Assembly: GCA_944385065.1 (NCBI GenBank)
Contig: CALWVX010000074.1
Coordinates: 1 to 8,525 of the forward strand
Reading direction: 5' to 3'
From: an uncultured Oscillospiraceae bacterium
GTDB lineage: Bacteria; Bacillota; Clostridia; Oscillospirales; Oscillospiraceae
Length of the DNA: 8,525 bases
Shown here one piece after another: positions 5,743 to 8,525 of the stretch (the stretch's first letter is position 1; each line of letters starts with the position of its first letter). The notes under the pieces are model-generated. The model had not been told where the DNA came from. It saw only the letters and a program-made list of their open reading frames with translations, and did not search any database. The translations under genes were made by a program, and so were the position numbers.

Positions 5743-6312
5743 TCACAGATACTCCACGCAGGTCTCCAGTTCCGCCCAGCTCAGCCCCAGCTCCTCCATG
5801 GCCTGCCAGCTGGAAAATGTGTCCTCCAGCTCCGCCCAGGTGAGATACCAGAAGTCATAGGTGATCCCCAGATGGGTGGGCAGGATCTCCTCGATGATGG
5901 CTTTCAGCTCTGCAAATCCCTCCGGCTCTCCCGCCACGCCGGGAAAGGAGACGGACACCTGACCCACCCCCGTCTCCTCCACCACCGCCGGAATCCCGCA
6001 GCCCGAGATGGTGTCGTTGATAGCCGCCAGGGTGAAGCTGTCTCCCCCGATGCGCAGCAGCGCCGCCAAGGCGGCGGCCAGCTGCCGCGGCTCCCGGGCC
6101 ACCGGCCGGCGGACAAAAAGCCGGGCGATCTGCTCCAGTCCCCAGTCCTCCGCCGTCACCAGAGAGCTCTCCCGCTGGACCTCCTCCAGAGCCTCCAGCG
6201 CTCCGTCCAGGGCCTCCCCCTGGGCGTCCAGCTCCCCGCCGTTGAAGGGGGCCTCCAGATCATAGACCCCCAGGGGCCGCAGCAGCTCTCTCAGATACTG
6301 TCCGTGGCTCAT
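5743..6312 (-). CDS. Phage tail baseplate protein, DUF2313 (YmfQ/XkdU-like)
   Basis: A 189-residue protein of the DUF2313 family, which follows baseplate J in Mu- and PBSX-type contractile tails and is thought to join the baseplate to the fibres. Visible are the SLVTAEDWGLEQIARLF region (50-66), an alpha-rich middle with LRIGGDSFTLAAINDTI (86-102), and the characteristic end LPTHLGITYDFWYLTWAELE (144-163). The C-terminus continues as a degenerate 10-residue repeat with tryptophans at 159, 169 and 179. The start ATG 6312 has GGAGGAGAT upstream and overlaps the stop of the baseplate J gene by 4 bases, implying translational coupling. It is the last gene of the module: no tail-fibre, chaperone, holin or lysin gene follows, only the terminator region and the host amt gene. 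Confidence 0.85.
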   Translation of the reverse strand: MSHGQYLRELLRPLGVYDLEAPFNGGELDAQGEALDGALEALEEVQRESSLVTAEDWGLEQIARLFVRRPVAREPRQLAAALAALLRIGGDSFTLAAINDTISGCGIPAVVEETGVGQVSVSFPGVAGEPEGFAELKAIIEEILPTHLGITYDFWYLTWAELEDTFSSWQAMEELGLSWAELETCVEYL

Positions 6313-7364
6313 GGCATCTCCTCCACGCTCAGGGTGCCCAGCACCGGCAGCTGATCGGTCTCCACCGTCAGATCGGCGGCGGGGGCGGTGATCACATAGT
6401 TCTCCACCCCTTCACAGCCGTAGATCAGGCTGCCCAGCCGGGCCAGCAGCACATTCCGGCCCAGCAGCTTCCCGTCGAACCAACCCTCCAGGGCCTCCTC
6501 CACCTGCTCCAGCACCTGCGCCTTGTCCCAGCCCCCCTTGGCCTTCACCTGAACGGCCACATTCACCGTCACCGGAGTGGGGGCCTTCACCTGCACGTCC
6601 ACCGCGATCTCCCTGCGCTGGTCGAAGTAGTCCTGAAGCTGCTCCAGCAGCTCCTCCCCCGGCGTCCCCGCCAGGGTGGCCGCGATCACATCCACCGAGC
6701 CCACACCCCTGGGCCTGGGGATCACGGTGGCCGCCGCCACCTGGTCAAAGGACAGGGCCCCCTGCTCATAGAAGGCGGCGTTGGCCCCGTTGGGCAGCCG
6801 CCGGAAGGTGTCCAGGATCCGCTCTCTCAGCTCCTCGTCGCTCTCCCCGTCCGCTCCGCCGGAAAAGGCCTGGGGGTTGGTGCAGGAGGCAATGCCCACG
6901 GGGGCCACCGCCATGGACACAATGGTCTGGGCGGACACGTTGCCCGCCTCCCCCGGTTCCAGCGCCTGGGCCGGCACATCCGCCGTCAGCGCTCCCGCCG
7001 GCAGCACCGCCTCCCGGGTGGTTTCAAAGCGCACCAGTCCCGCCGTCATGCACACCGTCCCTTTGGGGATGGACCGGTCTTCCTGGGCCGCCTCCCCGGC
7101 GGTGAACCGCACCGTCCCCTGGGCGGGCAGAGCCGGCTTGCGCTCCAGGCTGCGCAGCTGGGCGTGAAAGTCCAGATACTCCCCCTCCGCCGTCTGGGGA
7201 AAGGCCTGCCGCGCCACCCAGTCCGCCTGGACATAGAGGGCATAGACCTGGGCGGCCAGGGCGTACATCCGGGCGGACAGGTCGGTGCCCTCCCGGGGCT
7301 CCAGTCCCGTCTCCCCGCCGAAGCAGTCCATCATCTCCCCGTAGATTTCCTCGATGGTCTTCAA
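6309..7364 (-). CDS. Baseplate J family protein (XkdT-like)
   Basis: A 351-residue structural protein of the contractile-tail baseplate wedge (Mu gp47 / P2 gpJ / XkdT family). Typical features are an N-terminal helical part with REGTDLSARMYALAAQVYAL (24-43), GEYLDFHAQLRSLERKPALP (61-80), the beta-rich middle with LEPGEAGNVSAQTI (135-148), then GADGESDEELRERIL (170-184) and the RLPNGANAAFYEQGAL motif (189-204) followed by VIPRPRGVGSVDVI (214-227). Length is normal for the family. The start appears to be TTG at 7364, within a purine-rich GGAGAAGGAAGAG stretch; no ATG is better placed near the conserved N-terminus. It lies 18 bp after the gp25-like gene and overlaps the next gene by 4 bp. Confidence 0.92.
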   Translation of the reverse strand: MKTIEEIYGEMMDCFGGETGLEPREGTDLSARMYALAAQVYALYVQADWVARQAFPQTAEGEYLDFHAQLRSLERKPALPAQGTVRFTAGEAAQEDRSIPKGTVCMTAGLVRFETTREAVLPAGALTADVPAQALEPGEAGNVSAQTIVSMAVAPVGIASCTNPQAFSGGADGESDEELRERILDTFRRLPNGANAAFYEQGALSFDQVAAATVIPRPRGVGSVDVIAATLAGTPGEELLEQLQDYFDQRREIAVDVQVKAPTPVTVNVAVQVKAKGGWDKAQVLEQVEEALEGWFDGKLLGRNVLLARLGSLIYGCEGVENYVITAPAADLTVETDQLPVLGTLSVEEMP

Positions 7365-7382
7365 CTCTTCCTTCTCCTCCCC

Positions 7383-7727
7383 TCACAGCTCCAGCTGTCC
7401 GGTGAGCGTCTCCCCCTGCCAGGTCATCCGGACGGTGAGCAGCGCCCCCTCCCCCCGTGGCTCCCACTCCACCGACTCCACCTGCAAATCCGGCTCCTCC
7501 CGCAGGGCCTCTGCCACATACTGGGCGGCCAGAGCCTGCCGGACCGAGGGCTTCTCCCGCCCCAGCTGATACAGCCGGCTGCCCAGGTTGGGCAGAAAGG
7601 CCAGACCGCCCCGCCGGGCGGTCAGCCGGAAGAGGGCCCGGGCCAGTACCTCCTCGCCCCCGGTACAGCCCTGAAGGCCGCCCGTCCCGTCCGGGACATA
7701 GTCCCCTTGTCTCAGCACGCGCTCCAT
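7383..7727 (-). CDS. Baseplate wedge protein, gp25/DUF2634-like (XkdS position)
   Basis: A 114-residue small protein placed between the spike and baseplate J genes, where PBSX-type modules carry XkdS (DUF2634) and T4-like ones gp25. It has the order expected for that group: an N-terminal YVPDGTGGLQGCTGGEEVLARA stretch, a LFRLTARRGGLAFLPNLGSRLYQL segment (about 33-56), a helical region rich in Ala and Glu (61-78), and a C-terminal beta hairpin ending in TVRMTWQGETLTGQLEL (98-114). The role in sheath-initiating wedge assembly comes from family knowledge and gene order; the sequence match itself is modest. The start ATG 7727 has GAGGAGGCGGAA directly upstream, overlapping the stop of the preceding gene's region, and the spacing to that stop is 10 bp. 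Confidence 0.75.
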   Translation of the reverse strand: MERVLRQGDYVPDGTGGLQGCTGGEEVLARALFRLTARRGGLAFLPNLGSRLYQLGREKPSVRQALAAQYVAEALREEPDLQVESVEWEPRGEGALLTVRMTWQGETLTGQLEL

Positions 7728-7737
7728 TTCCGCCTCC

Positions 7738-8127
7738 TCACCCGATCAGTTCCAGCACGATTTCCGTGATGATGCTCTCCAGCGTCCGGCCGTTGATCTG
7801 CACCGCCCCCGTCAGCTCCAGCCGCTCCTTCCCCAGGAAGATGCCGCTCTCTCCCCCGGTCAGCCGCACTTCGCCGGGCTGCAGCTGGTCCATCTGCTGC
7901 TGTTTTCCCAGAATACAGGGGCTCTCCCCCTCGGCCCCCGCCTTCAGCACCAGCACCTTGTCGTCCACCGTGGGCCGCCAGCTGTAGCCGCCCGGCCCGT
8001 ACACCGGCAGCCAGCGCCGCTCGCCTCCCATGGTCACCCCGGCGGGATCTCCCCCCAGGGTCACCCGCCCCAGCTCGGCGGGGGGCTCCCCCACAGGCCG
8101 GTCTTTTCTCCGCTCCGATGTCCACAT
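7738..8127 (-). CDS. Baseplate spike / assembly protein V-like protein
   Basis: A 129-residue protein resembling the gpV/Mu gp45 class of tail spike or baseplate assembly proteins. Residues about 37-75 look like an OB-fold: RRWLPVYGPGGYSWRPTVDDKVLVLKAG, then SPCILGKQQ. The rest (QPGEVRLTGGESGIFLGKERLELTGAVQING, about 82-115) is a short beta-repeat segment as in the needle of small spikes. It is shorter than P2 gpV (about 211 residues) but close to small PBSX-group proteins in this position, where XkdR (DUF2577) is the alternative name. The start ATG 8127 follows GGGGGGAGCGAT and lies 15 bp after the hub gene stop. No lysozyme domain is present, so cell-wall cutting is not encoded here. Confidence 0.75.
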   Translation of the reverse strand: MWTSERRKDRPVGEPPAELGRVTLGGDPAGVTMGGERRWLPVYGPGGYSWRPTVDDKVLVLKAGAEGESPCILGKQQQMDQLQPGEVRLTGGESGIFLGKERLELTGAVQINGRTLESIITEIVLELIG

Positions 8128-8142
8128 ATCGCTCCCCCCACA

Positions 8143-8525
8143 CTACACTGTAAAATCCGGGTCGGCCAGCTCCAGCCGGCTCCAGTACCCGCTCTCGTCC
8201 ATCCCCGCCGTCACCTGGGCCGCCCGGTACAGGCCGTTCCAGTCCCAGCCGGTGCGTCCCACCCGCACCAGGTCGCCCGGCCAGGCGGCGAAGGGCTCGG
8301 CCACTGTGATCTCCAGTCTCCGCAGCTGGGAGGCCGACTTGTCCAGCTGAAACTGCCCCGTGTACCGCATCGCCTGATGGCTGGAGCGCTCGGGCATGGT
8401 GATCACCCGTCTGGCCCGGCCCCCGCGCTCCAGAAAGTCGGCGTTGTCCACCGCCTCCACCCGGCCGCTCCACCGGTCCCGCACCAGCACCCGGGACAAA
8501 ACCCCATACCGCCGGTCCCGGCAGG
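8143..8525 (-). CDS. Tail hub protein (XkdQ / gpD-like), 5' part beyond the right edge
   Basis: The frame is open from the right edge to a TAG stop at 8145-8143, giving the last 127 codons of a larger protein. A possible TTG at 8497-8499 is not a start: the same frame continues upstream as RDRRYGVLS. Content fits the C-terminal part of XkdQ/YqbQ or gpD-type hub proteins: a domain with ERSSHQAMRYTGQFQLDKSA followed by the LEITVAEPFAAWPGDLVRVG turn and the GLYRAAQVTAGMDESGYWSR strand pair, ending in LELADPDFTV. Gene order supports it, as the hub gene normally comes just before the spike gene. The tape measure and tail tube genes would be expected to the right of the window. Confidence 0.78.
   Translation of the reverse strand, partial: CRDRRYGVLSRVLVRDRWSGRVEAVDNADFLERGGRARRVITMPERSSHQAMRYTGQFQLDKSASQLRRLEITVAEPFAAWPGDLVRVGRTGWDWNGLYRAAQVTAGMDESGYWSRLELADPDFTV

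Noticed and set aside
5743..8525. Attachment-site repeats or an integrase marking a prophage end
   Set aside because: No direct repeat, tRNA gene or integrase is visible between the amt-PII terminator and the last tail gene, so no element boundary can be assigned.
1..8525. CRISPR arrays, tRNA or rRNA genes, insertion sequences
   Set aside because: No regularly spaced repeats, cloverleaf-like segments, rRNA signatures or transposase motifs were seen on either strand.

Overview
The window looks like chromosome from a GC-rich, anaerobic gut Clostridia, probably an Oscillospiraceae member near Flavonifractor, Lawsonibacter or Intestinimonas. This rests on strong GC-biased codon use, a ferredoxin-linked 2-oxoacid oxidoreductase, a T-box riboswitch, TTGACA/TATAAT-type promoters, an ammonium transporter fused to a PII domain, and PBSX-like tail genes. 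The assignment is by impression; no search was run.

Layout. (1) Positions 1-1921, minus strand: an aromatic 2-oxoacid operon. A near-consensus promoter (1894-1921) drives a T-box leader whose specifier reads phenylalanine. The leader ends in an intrinsic terminator (1606-1640). Next come a small TrpR-like (YerC/YecD) regulator and the indolepyruvate ferredoxin oxidoreductase alpha subunit, which runs off the left edge. A weaker second promoter with a palindrome at its start site lies between the terminator and the regulator. (2) Positions 1994-3722, plus strand: a divergent, complete AMP-forming acyl-CoA ligase with its own strong promoter and palindromes around its start site. (3) Positions 3813-5730, plus strand: a promoter, a 19-bp hairpin with a T-tract in the 5' leader, and an Amt ammonium channel with a C-terminal PII domain, closed by a 15-bp hairpin. 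(4) Positions 5743-8525, minus strand: a tightly packed contractile-tail baseplate module. In transcription order it holds a tail hub (partial), spike/gpV-like protein, gp25-like wedge protein, baseplate J protein and DUF2313 protein. It ends facing the transporter, with no tail-fibre or lysis genes after it.

How the parts may work together. Uncharged tRNA-Phe would let RNA polymerase read through into the regulator and oxidoreductase. That oxidoreductase interconverts aryl-pyruvates and aryl-acetyl-CoA with ferredoxin; in anaerobes it can run either to degrade aromatic amino acids or, reductively, to make them from aryl acids. A Phe-starvation switch fits the biosynthetic direction, and the neighbouring ligase could supply the aryl-acetyl-CoA, though its substrate is not readable from sequence. 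The Amt-PII gene is a separate nitrogen unit that appears to be controlled by a leader terminator. The baseplate genes are a prophage or phage-tail-like particle segment unrelated to the metabolic genes. I see no convincing wholly new system. The most unusual items are the Phe T-box on a regulator plus oxidoreductase operon, the attenuator-like leader of the Amt-PII fusion, and the fibre-less end of the tail module.
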